A stretch of DNA of 64,000 bases from Sphingobium sp. TKS. GTDB taxonomy: Bacteria > Pseudomonadota > Alphaproteobacteria > Sphingomonadales > Sphingomonadaceae. This document shows positions 45,399-53,703 of this stretch, one piece after another; the first letter of the stretch is position 1, and the number at the start of each line of letters is the position of its first letter. Location: the NCBI RefSeq assembly GCF_001563265.1, contig NZ_CP005083.1, positions 4,033,001 through 4,097,000 on the forward strand, in the 5' to 3' direction. Under the pieces are notes generated by a model. The model worked only from the letters and a program-made list of their open reading frames with translations, was not told the origin of the DNA and ran no database searches. A program made the translations under genes and the position numbers.

Positions 45399-47099
45399 AT
45401 GACTTCTCGCCTTTTCGGCCTGCTGGCTCCCTTCGCTCTTTATGCCCTCGTTCCTGCCCCGCTCGCGGCGCGGGAGCCGGTTTCGGTCAACGTCACCGTC
45501 TCCGCCGCCGATCCCCGCGCCGCCGAGGCCGGGCAGGAAATATTGCGCAGGGGCGGCAGCGCCACCGACGCCGCCATCGCCATGATGCTGACGCTCAATG
45601 TCGTCGAACCGCATAATAGCGGCATCGGCGGCGGCGGCTTCCTGATGCATCATGACGGGCGGACCGGCGTGCTGGAATCGATCGACGGGCGCGAAACCGC
45701 CCCGGCGGCAGCGCGGCCCGACCGTTTCATGGGGGCGGACGGCCAACCCCTGCCCTTCCGCCAAGCATGGCCGGGCGGCTATTCCGTCGGGGTGCCCGGC
45801 AATTTGCGGCTGGCCTGGGACGCGCATCGCAAATGGGGCAAGCTGCCCTGGGCCGACCTGTTCCAGCCCGCCATCCGCTTTGCCGAACAGGGGTTCGAAC
45901 TGCGCCAGCGGCTCGACACGGCGATGAAGGCGGTGGCGCCGGTCTGGGCGGACTTTCCCGAAATCCAGAAATATTTCTGGATCGACGGCAAGCCCGCGCC
46001 GATGGGGACGATCCTCAAGAACCCGCCGCTCGCCGCATTGTTCAGGCGAATCGCGGCGGAGGGGCCGGACGCCTTCTATCTGGGTGACAATGCCAGGGCG
46101 ATTGCCGAAACGGTCAGCAACGCGCCCAAAAACCCGGTGCCGATGACGGAGGCCGACCTCGCTGGCTATCAGGCCAAGCCACGCAAGCCGGTTTGTGGTC
46201 CTTATCGCATCTATACGGTCTGCGGCATGGGTCCGGCTTCGGCGGGCGGGATCACCGTTTTGCAGGTGCTGGGCATGGTCGAGCGATTCCCGTTGGCGCA
46301 ATGGGGCAAGGACGATCCCCGGTCCTGGCATGTGATCGGGGAGGCAATGCAACTCGCTTATGCCGATCGCGACACTTATCTGGGCGATCCCGAGTTCGTG
46401 TCGGTGCCGATCGCCGGGTTGATCGATCCCGCCTATCTGAAGCAGAGATCGGCGCTGATTTCCATGGGCAAGGCGCTCAATGACTATCGCCCCGGCACGC
46501 CGCCTGGCGCGGGGAAGCGCACCGCCGCCCTGCCCCAGCCGGAATCGGGCACCAGCCATTTCGTCGCGGTGGACCGCAATGGCGATATCGCCGCCTGGAC
46601 CTCCACCATCGAAAGCTTCTTCGGCAGCCAGCTTGTGGCCAATGGCGTGATCCTGAACAATGAGCTGACCGATTTCAGCTTCACGCCCGAAAAGGACGGC
46701 GCACCCGTCGCCAACCGGGTCGAGCCGGGCAAGCGACCGCTGTCGTCCATGTCGCCCACCATCGTCTATGACGCGGCGGGGACGCCCATCTTCACCGTCG
46801 GCGCGGCGGGGGGAAAGACCATCATCATGCAGGTCGCAAAGGCGCTGATCGCGCATTTCGACTGGGGGCTGTCCGCGCAGGATTCGATCGCGCTGGGGTT
46901 CGAATTCTTCGACAAGGACGGGCTAGTGCTGGAACAGGGCACGTCGCTGGAGGCGATGAAGGCGCCGCTGGAGAAGCTGGGGCACAAGGTATCGATCAAC
47001 CGCTTCGGCCTGAAGGCCAATGCGGCGGAGCGGAGAGCGGACGGCCATTGGGTCGGCGGCGCCGATCCGCGCAGTCCGGGTGTGTCGTTACAGGAGTGA
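45399..47099 (+). CDS. ggt: Gamma-glutamyltransferase
   Basis: 566 residues. A signal peptide (about 1-24, LVPAPLAA cleavage region) sends it to the periplasm. Large subunit: GGSATDAAIAMMLTLNVVEPHNSGIGGGGF. The proenzyme is cut before the catalytic Thr of GTSHFVAVDRNGD; the small subunit carries LNNELTDFS and PLSSMSPTIV. It cleaves glutathione and related gamma-glutamyl compounds. The ATG is preferred over a GTG three codons earlier. Gap to pyrD is 48 bases. Confidence 0.95.
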   Translation: MTSRLFGLLAPFALYALVPAPLAAREPVSVNVTVSAADPRAAEAGQEILRRGGSATDAAIAMMLTLNVVEPHNSGIGGGGFLMHHDGRTGVLESIDGRETAPAAARPDRFMGADGQPLPFRQAWPGGYSVGVPGNLRLAWDAHRKWGKLPWADLFQPAIRFAEQGFELRQRLDTAMKAVAPVWADFPEIQKYFWIDGKPAPMGTILKNPPLAALFRRIAAEGPDAFYLGDNARAIAETVSNAPKNPVPMTEADLAGYQAKPRKPVCGPYRIYTVCGMGPASAGGITVLQVLGMVERFPLAQWGKDDPRSWHVIGEAMQLAYADRDTYLGDPEFVSVPIAGLIDPAYLKQRSALISMGKALNDYRPGTPPGAGKRTAALPQPESGTSHFVAVDRNGDIAAWTSTIESFFGSQLVANGVILNNELTDFSFTPEKDGAPVANRVEPGKRPLSSMSPTIVYDAAGTPIFTVGAAGGKTIIMQVAKALIAHFDWGLSAQDSIALGFEFFDKDGLVLEQGTSLEAMKAPLEKLGHKVSINRFGLKANAAERRADGHWVGGADPRSPGVSLQE

Positions 47100-47116
47100 A
47101 GCGTCTTGGCGGGTCA

Positions 47117-47138
47117 TGTTCCTGCGAAGGCAGGAACA
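47117..47138. repeat. Solo hairpin repeat of the CTCCTGC family
   Basis: TGTTCCTGC-GAAG-GCAGGAACA, a perfect 9-base stem with the same GAAG loop as the composite copies; the outer bases are changed on both arms together. It lies between the convergent ggt and lipoprotein genes. Confidence 0.7.
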
Positions 47139-47148
47139 CGGCAATGCT

Positions 47149-47643
47149 TCACCCCTTCAAATCCAGCCCGGCGACATTGAACTGGAAGGGGAAGCTCTTG
47201 TCCTTCGGTCCCACCACCAGATTCACTTTGATCGTCTTACTGTCCTTGATCGCGCCATAGGCTCCGGCTGCGGGCAGGACTTCGATGCCGTCCTTATTAT
47301 CCGTCATCCGTCCCTTCCATTCATGCGTCTTGCCGTCATCCGTGGTGGCCGTGACGCTGCAATCGGACAGGTCGCAGGTAAAAGGCGCGCCGACCAGCTT
47401 GACGGTGACGTCCGCCTCTCCCTTTTCCATCGGCTGGACCAGCAGGACGGAAAAAGTGTCCGCCGCCGTCATGGTCTGGACCGTGTTGGCGCTGCCGATA
47501 TAGGCGACCTTGACCTTTCCATGCTCGCCGCTCTCATATTTCCAGACCTGCCCGATCTGGTCGCGCTGGGTCGGCGCCTTGTCCTCCGGCGAGGAGCAGG
47601 CAGCGACCAGTCCCACGGCGGCCAGTGCCCAGAGGGTGCGCAT
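47149..47643 (-). CDS. Hypothetical lipoprotein
   Basis: 164 residues. Lipoprotein signal with lipobox VAAC at Cys16. The mature part is beta-rich with one Cys pair (FTCDLSDCSV) that may form a disulfide, and ends PFQFNVAGLDLKG. Resemblance to a named family is not apparent. Probably anchored in the outer membrane because the residue after Cys is Ser. Confidence 0.72.
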   Translation of the reverse strand: MRTLWALAAVGLVAACSSPEDKAPTQRDQIGQVWKYESGEHGKVKVAYIGSANTVQTMTAADTFSVLLVQPMEKGEADVTVKLVGAPFTCDLSDCSVTATTDDGKTHEWKGRMTDNKDGIEVLPAAGAYGAIKDSKTIKVNLVVGPKDKSFPFQFNVAGLDLKG

Positions 47644-47710
47644 CTTTTCTCTCCTATCCCGTCGTCATTACGGGAGGAGAACGCATCAGCCGGGCCCGGT
47701 TTCCCTCGGT

Positions 47711-48148
47711 TCAGCTATAGCGCGAGGCGGTTTCCCGGATCAGCGCGATCATGTTGGGAATACCCTGCGTCCGGTTGGAGCTGAGCTGGTTGCGAAGATC
47801 GAAGGGCGAAAGCGCAGATTCGATGTCGGTCGCGGCGATCGCGGCGGGCGCCCGGTCCTGCACCGTCAGCAGCACCAGCGCGATAATCCCCTTGGTGATC
47901 GCCGCATTGCTGTCCGCCAGGAAATGGAGCCGGCCCCCATCGGCGGAATCGGCGTCCAGCACCGTGGGATAGACCCACACCGCCGCCGAACAGCCCCTGA
48001 CCAGCGTCGCATCGGTCTTGAGTGCGTCGGGCATGGGTTCCAGAGCCCGGCCAAGATCGATCAGCAGCCGATAGCGGTCGTCGGCATCGAGAAATTCATA
48101 TTCCTCGTAAAGATCGGCAAGGACGGCGTGATCGGTCATAGCCGCCAT
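47711..48148 (-). CDS. sufE: SufE, sulfur acceptor for SufS
   Basis: 145 residues. SufE fold with the sulfur-accepting Cys in LVRGCSAAVWV and SDSNAAITKGIIALVL (here ADSNAAITKG) typical of the family; the C-terminus is PNRTQGIPNMI-like (SSNRTQGIPNM). It stimulates SufS (37352) by taking its persulfide. The gene is 5 kb away from the suf operon. A second ATG three codons on could be the start. Confidence 0.93.
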   Translation of the reverse strand: MAAMTDHAVLADLYEEYEFLDADDRYRLLIDLGRALEPMPDALKTDATLVRGCSAAVWVYPTVLDADSADGGRLHFLADSNAAITKGIIALVLLTVQDRAPAAIAATDIESALSPFDLRNQLSSNRTQGIPNMIALIRETASRYS

Positions 48149-48196
48149 ATAGGAGGAAAAGCGGCGGAAGAAAGCCGCTTTTCCTCCTTCGAAGCA

Positions 48197-48430
48197 TTAG
48201 AGGTCCACGCCCGCGGCAATGGCTTCCAGCTTGCGGATGCGTTCCTTGAGGTCCGCCACCTCGATCCGCGTGGCGGCCGATGGCGGCGCGGTTTCATCCG
48301 TCCGCCGCGCCAGTTCCGCGCGCTTGAGATCCAGCCAGCCGTTCCAGCCCCGCAGGGTGGTCATGGCGACGATGACGAGTCCCGACAAACCCGCCACCGC
48401 CAATGTCAGAGTGATAAGGGGGTCCTGCAT
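48197..48430 (-). CDS. Small membrane protein with coiled coil, end of psp operon
   Basis: 77 residues: one N-terminal membrane helix (about 5-25), a polar linker, and a C-terminal coiled coil IEVADLKERIRKLEAIA. It resembles PspB in design but not in sequence. A strong GGGAGG ribosome site precedes the ATG. It follows the next small protein by 36 bases; both probably belong to the psp transcript. Confidence 0.68.
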   Translation of the reverse strand: MQDPLITLTLAVAGLSGLVIVAMTTLRGWNGWLDLKRAELARRTDETAPPSAATRIEVADLKERIRKLEAIAAGVDL

Positions 48431-48466
48431 ATTGTCCTCCCTAAGGCATGTTTCCTTCAGGCCGCG

Positions 48467-48718
48467 TCAGTCGCGGTCCCTGAGCTTGTCGAATTCCCGC
48501 TCCAGCGCGGTGGAGCCGTCGGTCGCCAGCCGTTCCAGCACGGCGACGCGATCCTTGAGCGCCTTCACCTCCGCCTGCAGCCGTTCCGCTTCCGGATCGG
48601 GGCCGCGAGACACGAAGTCTTCGCCCTTGTGCCGGCGCACGACGCCATATTTGGCGCGGACGACGCTGGCGATGGCGGTGATCGCGACGATGGCGACGAC
48701 CATTTCGAACGGATTCAT
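48467..48718 (-). CDS. PspB-like small membrane protein with coiled coil
   Basis: 83 residues from MNPFEMVVAIVAITA: a membrane helix, a basic segment RAKYGVVRRHKGED, then a coiled coil (EAERLQAEVKALKDRVAVLERLA). Same design as PspB, so possibly a paralogue acting with PspA and PspC; function not shown. GGGAG precedes the start. Gap to pspC is 154 bases, holding no clear signal. Confidence 0.68.
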   Translation of the reverse strand: MNPFEMVVAIVAITAIASVVRAKYGVVRRHKGEDFVSRGPDPEAERLQAEVKALKDRVAVLERLATDGSTALEREFDKLRDRD

Positions 48719-48872
48719 CTGTCTGTCTCCCTTGCTCCGCTTCGGCGCGCCCAAGGCGGCAAGCTGTGCGGCAACCGATGCGGCGCCTTCAGCTTTTCGT
48801 TTTCATGAAGTCACGCAGCCTGGTTTCGACCGGCGCCGCTATCGGTTCGATGAACGGCGTCCCCTTTGCCGC

Positions 48873-49253
48873 TCAACGCAGGCTGTCGATCTCATCGGCC
48901 AGGCGCGTGTTGCGGCTGGTATAATAGGTTTCGATGTCGGCCAGGCGCCGGTCGATGTCGCGGAACTTGGACCGCACATCGCGGGTGGAGCGCGCCGGGT
49001 TGGTGCGCACGCCCTGCCAGAATTTCTCGTCATCCCGGTCCGCATAAAGGCCCAGCGGCTTGTTCTCGGCAAAATAGGCGACGACGAAATAAGCGATCAG
49101 CGTCCAGGGAAAGGCTCCCATCAGCGTCACCAGCACCGCGCCGACCCGGACCCACAGCACGTCGATCCCCGTATAGTCGGCAATGCCGGCGCACACGCCC
49201 ATCCACTTGCCATTCTGCTTGTCGAGATAGAATTTGGTACGACGGGCAGCCAT
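48873..49253 (-). CDS. pspC: Phage shock protein C
   Basis: 126 residues. PspC domain: KFYLDKQNGKWMGVCAGIADYTGIDVLWVR, then a membrane helix (about 38-60) and a cytoplasmic helical tail ending in DIETYYTSRNTRLADEIDSLR. In enterobacteria PspC with PspB senses membrane stress and recruits PspA. The gene starts 1 base after the pspB stop codon. Confidence 0.93.
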   Translation of the reverse strand: MAARRTKFYLDKQNGKWMGVCAGIADYTGIDVLWVRVGAVLVTLMGAFPWTLIAYFVVAYFAENKPLGLYADRDDEKFWQGVRTNPARSTRDVRSKFRDIDRRLADIETYYTSRNTRLADEIDSLR

Positions 49254-49254
49254 C

Positions 49255-49536
49255 TCAATTCCTCCTGTCGGGATTTTGGCGGTCGAATTCATAGCCATCG
49301 TCTTGCGACGGACGGGCGGGACGGAAATCGGGATTGTCGGCGGCGACGATCCGTTCGACCGTCTGCAACCGCTCCTCCAGCCGCCGGGCGAGCAGGTGAA
49401 GATCGTCCAGCAGCTTCTCGTCCTCATCGGTGATCTTGGGCGCCTGCTTCCACTTGGTGACATAGTGGAAGATCAGCCAGGGCATGCCGATGAACAGCAT
49501 GCCGCAGATCATGATGGGCAGGAACACGTCCTCCAT
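49255..49536 (-). CDS. pspB: Phage shock protein B
   Basis: 93 residues. N-terminal membrane helix (LPIMICGMLFIGMPWLIFHY) followed by a coiled coil LLDDLHLLARRLEERLQTVERIV, the PspB pattern. Partner of PspC. Gap to pspA is 3 bases. Confidence 0.92.
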   Translation of the reverse strand: MEDVFLPIMICGMLFIGMPWLIFHYVTKWKQAPKITDEDEKLLDDLHLLARRLEERLQTVERIVAADNPDFRPARPSQDDGYEFDRQNPDRRN

Positions 49537-49539
49537 GCG

Positions 49540-50208
49540 TCACTCTCCCTTTTGCATGCTGGCCTTGAGCGCGGCGAGTTCGGCATCGACCTTGTCGGAC
49601 GCCTTCAGCTCGGCAATCTCTTCTTCCAGCGTCTTGGGCTGCTGGCCCAAAGTTACGGCGTCGGCGCGGCCTTCGGCCATGTCCACGCGGCGCTCCAGCA
49701 TGTCGAAGCGGGCGAAGGCGTCATTCACTTTTTCACCGGCATAGGCTTCGCGGACGCGCAGCCGATTCTGGGCGCTTTCCATCCGGGTCACAAGGCTGTT
49801 CTGACGGGCGCGGGCCTCGCGCAGCTTGGCCTGGAGCTTGGCGATATCCTCTTCCGAGGCACGCAGCGCTTCGTCCAGCACCTCGATCTCGTGGGAAAGC
49901 TGTTCCGCCATGTCGGCCGCCTTCTGCTTTTCGACCAGCGCGGCCTTGGCAAGATCCTCGCGATCCTTGCTGAGCGCGAGCTGGGCCTTTTCCGTCCAGC
50001 TATCCTGCAAGCCCTGAAGCTTGGCGATATGGCGCCGCATTTCCTTCTGGTCGGCGATGGTGCGGGCGGCGGAGGCGCGCACCTCGACCAGCGTCTCCTC
50101 CATTTCGAGGATGATCATGCGGATCATCTTCGCCGGGTCTTCCGCCTTGTCGAGCAGGTCGGTGACATTGGCGGCGATGATGTCGCGGGTGCGGGAGAAA
50201 ATACCCAT
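49540..50208 (-). CDS. pspA: Phage shock protein A
   Basis: 222 residues, complete, the standard PspA length: MGIFSRTRDIIAANVTDLLDKAEDP amphipathic start (in parts) and long coiled-coil helices. It forms membrane-repairing ESCRT-III-like assemblies. The start codon is only 3 bases from the end of IS6100, so its ribosome site, sigma-54 promoter region and the usual divergent pspF are gone. The frame continues in phase into IS6100 for 26 codons, so a fused N-terminus from a start within the element is possible. Confidence 0.94.
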   Translation of the reverse strand: MGIFSRTRDIIAANVTDLLDKAEDPAKMIRMIILEMEETLVEVRASAARTIADQKEMRRHIAKLQGLQDSWTEKAQLALSKDREDLAKAALVEKQKAADMAEQLSHEIEVLDEALRASEEDIAKLQAKLREARARQNSLVTRMESAQNRLRVREAYAGEKVNDAFARFDMLERRVDMAEGRADAVTLGQQPKTLEEEIAELKASDKVDAELAALKASMQKGE

Positions 50209-50211
50209 TTG

Positions 50212-51091
50212 GGCTCTGTTGCAAAAATCGTGAAGCTTGAGCATGCTTGGCGGAGATTGGACGGACGGAACGATGACGGATTTCAAGTGGCGCCATTTCC
50301 AGGGTGATGTGATCCTGTGGGCGGTGCGCTGGTATTGTCGCTATCCGATCAGCTATCGCGACCTTGAGGAAATGCTGGCGGAACGCGGCATTTCGGTCGA
50401 CCATACGACGATCTATCGCTGGGTCCAGTGCTACGCCCCGGAGATGGAGAAGCGGCTGCGCTGGTTCTGGCGGCGTGGCTTTGATCCGAGCTGGCGCCTG
50501 GATGAAACCTACGTCAAGGTGCGGGGCAAGTGGACCTACCTGTACCGGGCAGTCGACAAGCGGGGCGACACGATCGATTTCTACCTGTCGCCGACCCGCA
50601 GCGCCAAGGCAGCGAAGCGGTTCCTGGGCAAGGCCCTGCGAGGCCTGAAGCACTGGGAAAAGCCTGCCACGCTCAATACCGACAAAGCGCCGAGCTATGG
50701 TGCAGCGATCACCGAATTGAAGCGCGAAGGAAAGCTGGACCGGGAGACGGCCCACCGGCAGGTGAAGTATCTCAATAACGTGATCGAGGCCGATCACGGA
50801 AAGCTCAAGATACTGATCAAGCCGGTGCGCGGTTTCAAATCGATCCCCACGGCCTATGCCACGATCAAGGGATTCGAAGTCATGCGAGCCCTGCGCAAAG
50901 GACAGGCTCGCCCCTGGTGCCTGCAGCCCGGCATCAGGGGCGAGGTGCGCCTTGTGGAGAGAGCTTTTGGCATTGGGCCCTCGGCGCTGACGGAGGCCAT
51001 GGGCATGCTCAACCACCATTTCGCAGCAGCCGCCTGATCGGCGCAGAGCGACAGCCTACCTCTGACTGCCGCCAATCTTTGCAACAGAGCC
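50212..51091 (+). mobile_element. IS6100, complete copy (IS6 family)
   Basis: 880 bases, the length of IS6100. Perfect 14-base terminal repeats: GGCTCTGTTGCAAA at 50212-50225 and its complement TTTGCAACAGAGCC at 51078-51091. The eight bases outside are CCCATTTG on the left and GGGCGGGC on the right: no target duplication. It lies between pspA and a headless aminotransferase gene, so it marks a deletion or recombination joint. Confidence 0.97.
50273..51037 (+). CDS. tnpA: IS6100 transposase
   Basis: 254 residues starting MTDFKWRHFQGD. N-terminal helix-turn-helix, then the IS6 DDE catalytic core: first Asp in WRLDETYVKVRGKW, second in NTDKAPSYGAA, Glu in NNVIEADHGKLK. It catalyses replicative transposition with cointegrate formation. 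Intact, so the element should be active. Confidence 0.97.
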   Translation: MTDFKWRHFQGDVILWAVRWYCRYPISYRDLEEMLAERGISVDHTTIYRWVQCYAPEMEKRLRWFWRRGFDPSWRLDETYVKVRGKWTYLYRAVDKRGDTIDFYLSPTRSAKAAKRFLGKALRGLKHWEKPATLNTDKAPSYGAAITELKREGKLDRETAHRQVKYLNNVIEADHGKLKILIKPVRGFKSIPTAYATIKGFEVMRALRKGQARPWCLQPGIRGEVRLVERAFGIGPSALTEAMGMLNHHFAAAA

Positions 51092-51348
51092 GGGCGGGCT
51101 ATGCCGTCAATTCCAGCGCCGCCACCTGGTTCGTGACCATAGACCTGCCCGCTTCGGGCATCGCCATGGACGACGTCACCTTCTGCGAGCGGATCATCGA
51201 TGAAGCCGGCGTCGCGGCGATCCCGATTTCCGCCTTCTACCCCGCCGATCCGGTGACGCACCTCGTCCGCCTCTGCTTTTCCAAGGCGGACGAGGTTCTG
51301 GATCAGGCGGTGGCGCGATTGGCGGCGTTCCGCTCGTCCTTGGCCTGA
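51092..51348 (+). pseudogene. Aminotransferase class I/II remnant, 5' end removed by IS6100
   Basis: Codons for about 85 C-terminal residues remain, in frame from the IS6100 end to the stop at 51348. SAATWFVTIDLPASGI, FCERIIDEAGVAAIPISAFY and THLVRLCFSK correspond to the small domain of methionine/kynurenine-type PLP aminotransferases. The PLP lysine domain, more than 280 residues, is missing. Its 3' end overlaps the convergent gene at 51303. Confidence 0.87.
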
Positions 51349-51812
51349 GCGCGCCGCAGGAGCGCTGCGCCGAGGACCAGCATCGCGATCAGCAGCAGGC
51401 TCTGCGCGGCGAGCATGACGCTGGGCGTCAGGGCATCCAGCACCGCCACCTTCTGGAATACCTGCGCCACCAGCACGAACAGGTTAAGCCACAGCGCCAC
51501 GGTCGCGCTGATCGCATAGGCCGCCCGTGCCCAGCTTGCGCGATCAAGGGCGAAGAGCGCGACGAAGGCCACCACCAGATCGACGGTCGAGATCGCCCCC
51601 ACCCCGATCGCGGGCGTGAAGCCGTGGAAGGGGAAAAGGAAGCCGGTGAGGCTGGTGAGCAGCGTCGTCACCAGAAACACCGCCTGCGTGCGCGGCACCC
51701 ACCAGCCTCGCGCCATGGCCGGGAGAGCGACGAGGCCGCTCACGATGCCGATCAGGCTGATGCCGACATGCAGCGCGATGAACTGCGGCAGGGGGATGAG
51801 ATCGAGGATCAT
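51303..51812 (-). CDS. Hypothetical five-helix membrane protein
   Basis: 169 residues, about five membrane helices; MILDLIPLPQFIALHVGISL opens the first, GWWVPRTQAVFLVTTLLTSLTGFLF spans loop and third helix in parts. The tail RRAQAKDERNAANRATA is cytoplasmic. Family not recognised. The ATG has an ideal AGGAGG six bases upstream. It reads toward IS6100, so read-through from its promoter is one way pspA could still be transcribed. Confidence 0.78.
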   Translation of the reverse strand: MILDLIPLPQFIALHVGISLIGIVSGLVALPAMARGWWVPRTQAVFLVTTLLTSLTGFLFPFHGFTPAIGVGAISTVDLVVAFVALFALDRASWARAAYAISATVALWLNLFVLVAQVFQKVAVLDALTPSVMLAAQSLLLIAMLVLGAALLRRAQAKDERNAANRATA

Positions 51813-51838
51813 GACATGCCTCCTTTTTAAAACTGCCG

Positions 51839-51885
51839 CTCTCCTCCCCGTCATTCCCGCTTTTGGGGGGAATGACGGGCAGGAG
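51839..51885. repeat. Solo hairpin repeat, CATTCCC type
   Basis: CCCGTCATTCCC (51847-51858) pairs with GGGAATGACGGG (51868-51879); outer CTCTCCT and AGGAGAG extend it. It is related to the GTCATCCC hairpins at 2799 and lies between the SDR and membrane-protein genes. Confidence 0.68.
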
Positions 51886-51898
51886 AGGTGACGACATA

Positions 51899-52693
51899 TT
51901 ACTCCACTGCTTGCGTAATCCCATAGCGGGGCGCCGCATGGGCGAGCGACAGATTGGGCCGCAACGCCGCCCGGGCGGCCAGATAGGCGTCGAGTTGCGC
52001 ATTGTCGGGCAGGGCGGGAATGGTGATCGGCTCGCCCATGTCGAAACCGGCGAGCGCGGCATCCACCATCTCGCCCGCTTCCATCACCATGGACGGCGGA
52101 AAGTTGGCGAGTTGCTCGTCGCTCCAGATCGCGGTCCGCGTGATTCCGGGCAGCACCGCCTGCACGCGCACGCCCTTGGACCCCAATTGCGCCTGGAGGG
52201 CTTCGGTGAAGGCCAGCACGAACGCCTTGGTCGCGGGATAGACGGCACTGAAGCTCTCCGGCATCAGCGCCGTGACCGAGGTGATGTTGATGATCGCCCC
52301 CGCTCCCTTTTTCGCGAGGCGCGGCGCGATGGCGGAGGAGAGCCGCGTCACCGCCAGCACGTTGAGGTCGATCATGCCGGTCAGATGGGCGGGATCGGTG
52401 TCGACGAAGCTGCTCTCGCCCGCGATCCCGGCATTGTTGACGAGGCCGGTGATGCTGTCGTCATCGCGCAGCCGGGCTTCGATCCGGGCGAGGTCTTCTG
52501 GGTCAGCGAGATCGGCCGCCAGCACCTCGACATGCACGCCGGTTTGGGCGTGCAGTTGGTTGGCGAGATCGGCAAGCTTGTCCACGCGCCGGGCGACGAG
52601 GATCAGATTGGCGCCGCGCCGGGCGATCCGGTCGGCATAGATCGCGCCGATCCCGTCCGAGGCGCCGGTGATGAGGAATGTTTCCTGAGCCAT
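51899..52693 (-). CDS. Short-chain dehydrogenase/reductase
   Basis: 264 residues, classical SDR. Cofactor motif TGASDGIG, LVNNAGIAG, catalytic Ser in INITSVTAL and YPATK (YxxxK) follow in order. Substrate unknown. It lies 55 bases after the chloroperoxidase-like hydrolase gene in the same direction; the pair is likely one operon. Confidence 0.9.
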   Translation of the reverse strand: MAQETFLITGASDGIGAIYADRIARRGANLILVARRVDKLADLANQLHAQTGVHVEVLAADLADPEDLARIEARLRDDDSITGLVNNAGIAGESSFVDTDPAHLTGMIDLNVLAVTRLSSAIAPRLAKKGAGAIINITSVTALMPESFSAVYPATKAFVLAFTEALQAQLGSKGVRVQAVLPGITRTAIWSDEQLANFPPSMVMEAGEMVDAALAGFDMGEPITIPALPDNAQLDAYLAARAALRPNLSLAHAAPRYGITQAVE

Positions 52694-52748
52694 GGTCGTT
52701 TCCTTGCAGTAAGCACAGCGTCGGGGGCGCGAAGTCCCCCTTCGCGGT

Positions 52749-53579
52749 TCAGCCGTTGATGAAATCCAGCAGGTCGGCGTTGAACCGATCCTGATGCGTC
52801 TGCGTCAGTCCATGATCCGCCCCTTCATACACCTTCAGCACAGCATGGGACACGATCTTGACGGTGGAGAGGGCCGAAGCGCCGATCGGCACGATCTGGT
52901 CGTCGCCGCCGTGCAGAACGAGCGTCGGCACATCGACCTTCTTCAGATCGGCGGTGAAGTCGCTTTCCGAAAAGGCGCGGATGCTGTCGAGCTGGCCCTT
53001 CAAGCCGCCCGCCATGCCCTGCCGCCAGAATTCTTCGCGAAGGCCTTCGGAGATCGCCGCGCCTTTCCGGTTATAGCCGTAAAAGGGGATGGTGAGATCC
53101 TTGAAGAACTGGCTGCGATTGTCGAACGTGCCTTTGCGGATACCGTCGAACACCTCGATCGGCAGGCCGCCGGGATTGGCTTCGGTCTTCAGCATCAGCG
53201 GCGGGACAGCGCCGATCAGCGCCAGCTTTGCGGCGCGGCTGGTGCCATGGCGGCCGACATAGCGGGTGACTTCGCCGCCGCCGGTCGAATGGCCGACCAA
53301 TATGACGTCATGCAGGTCCAGCGTCTCGATCAGATCGGCCAGATCGTCAGCATAGCCATCCATATTGTTATTGTCCCACACCTGGTCCGAACGACCATGG
53401 CTGCGGCGGTCATGGGCGATGGCACGAAAGCCCTGATTGGCGAAGAAGACGAGCTGCGCGTCCCAGGCATCGGCGCTCAGCGGCCAGCCATGGGAGAAGA
53501 TGATCGGCTGTCCGTCGCGCGGTCCCCAATCCTTATAGAAGATGCGGGTGCCGTCCTTGGCGGTGATGAAATGGCTCAT
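52749..53579 (-). CDS. Alpha/beta hydrolase, non-heme chloroperoxidase-like
   Basis: 276 residues. Oxyanion motif [13 protein letters not shown], nucleophile elbow GHSTGGGEV, the late Asp ([12 protein letters not shown]) and catalytic His in [11 protein letters not shown]. Cofactor-free haloperoxidase/esterase group; natural role probably ester or peracid hydrolysis. GGAAGGGAAG lies before the ATG. Divergent from the GlxA-type regulator, which may control it. Confidence 0.9.
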   Translation of the reverse strand: MSHFITAKDGTRIFYKDWGPRDGQPIIFSHGWPLSADAWDAQLVFFANQGFRAIAHDRRSHGRSDQVWDNNNMDGYADDLADLIETLDLHDVILVGHSTGGGEVTRYVGRHGTSRAAKLALIGAVPPLMLKTEANPGGLPIEVFDGIRKGTFDNRSQFFKDLTIPFYGYNRKGAAISEGLREEFWRQGMAGGLKGQLDSIRAFSESDFTADLKKVDVPTLVLHGGDDQIVPIGASALSTVKIVSHAVLKVYEGADHGLTQTHQDRFNADLLDFING

Positions 53580-53649
53580 GATGACTTCCCTTCCGATGAA
53601 GGGCGCTTCCGACGCCCTGTGCTTGCGGAAATAGGAGAAGCGGCTCATG

Positions 53650-53691
53650 GTCAGAATTGGCGGACCCGACATTAAACGGGCCGATTCCGAC
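53650..53691. promoter_or_regulatory. Operator-like inverted repeat in divergent promoter
   Basis: GTCAGAATTGGC (53650-53661) and GCCGATTCCGAC (53680-53691) are inverted copies matching at 10 of 12 positions. They lie between the hydrolase start (53579) and the chosen regulator start (53704). Suits control of hydrolase and SDR by the adjacent regulator; unproven. Confidence 0.5.
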
Positions 53692-53703
53692 ATGAGGGCG
53701 TCG

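Noticed and set aside
50200..50225. Hybrid promoter formed by TTGCAA in the IS6100 end driving pspA
   Set aside because: A -10 box 17 bases from that -35-like hexamer would fall inside pspA, after its start codon, so it could not give full-length pspA.
50212..51091. IS6100 as part of a composite transposon in this window
   Set aside because: Only one copy is present and the neighbouring genes are ordinary core genes, so no transposon can be delimited here.
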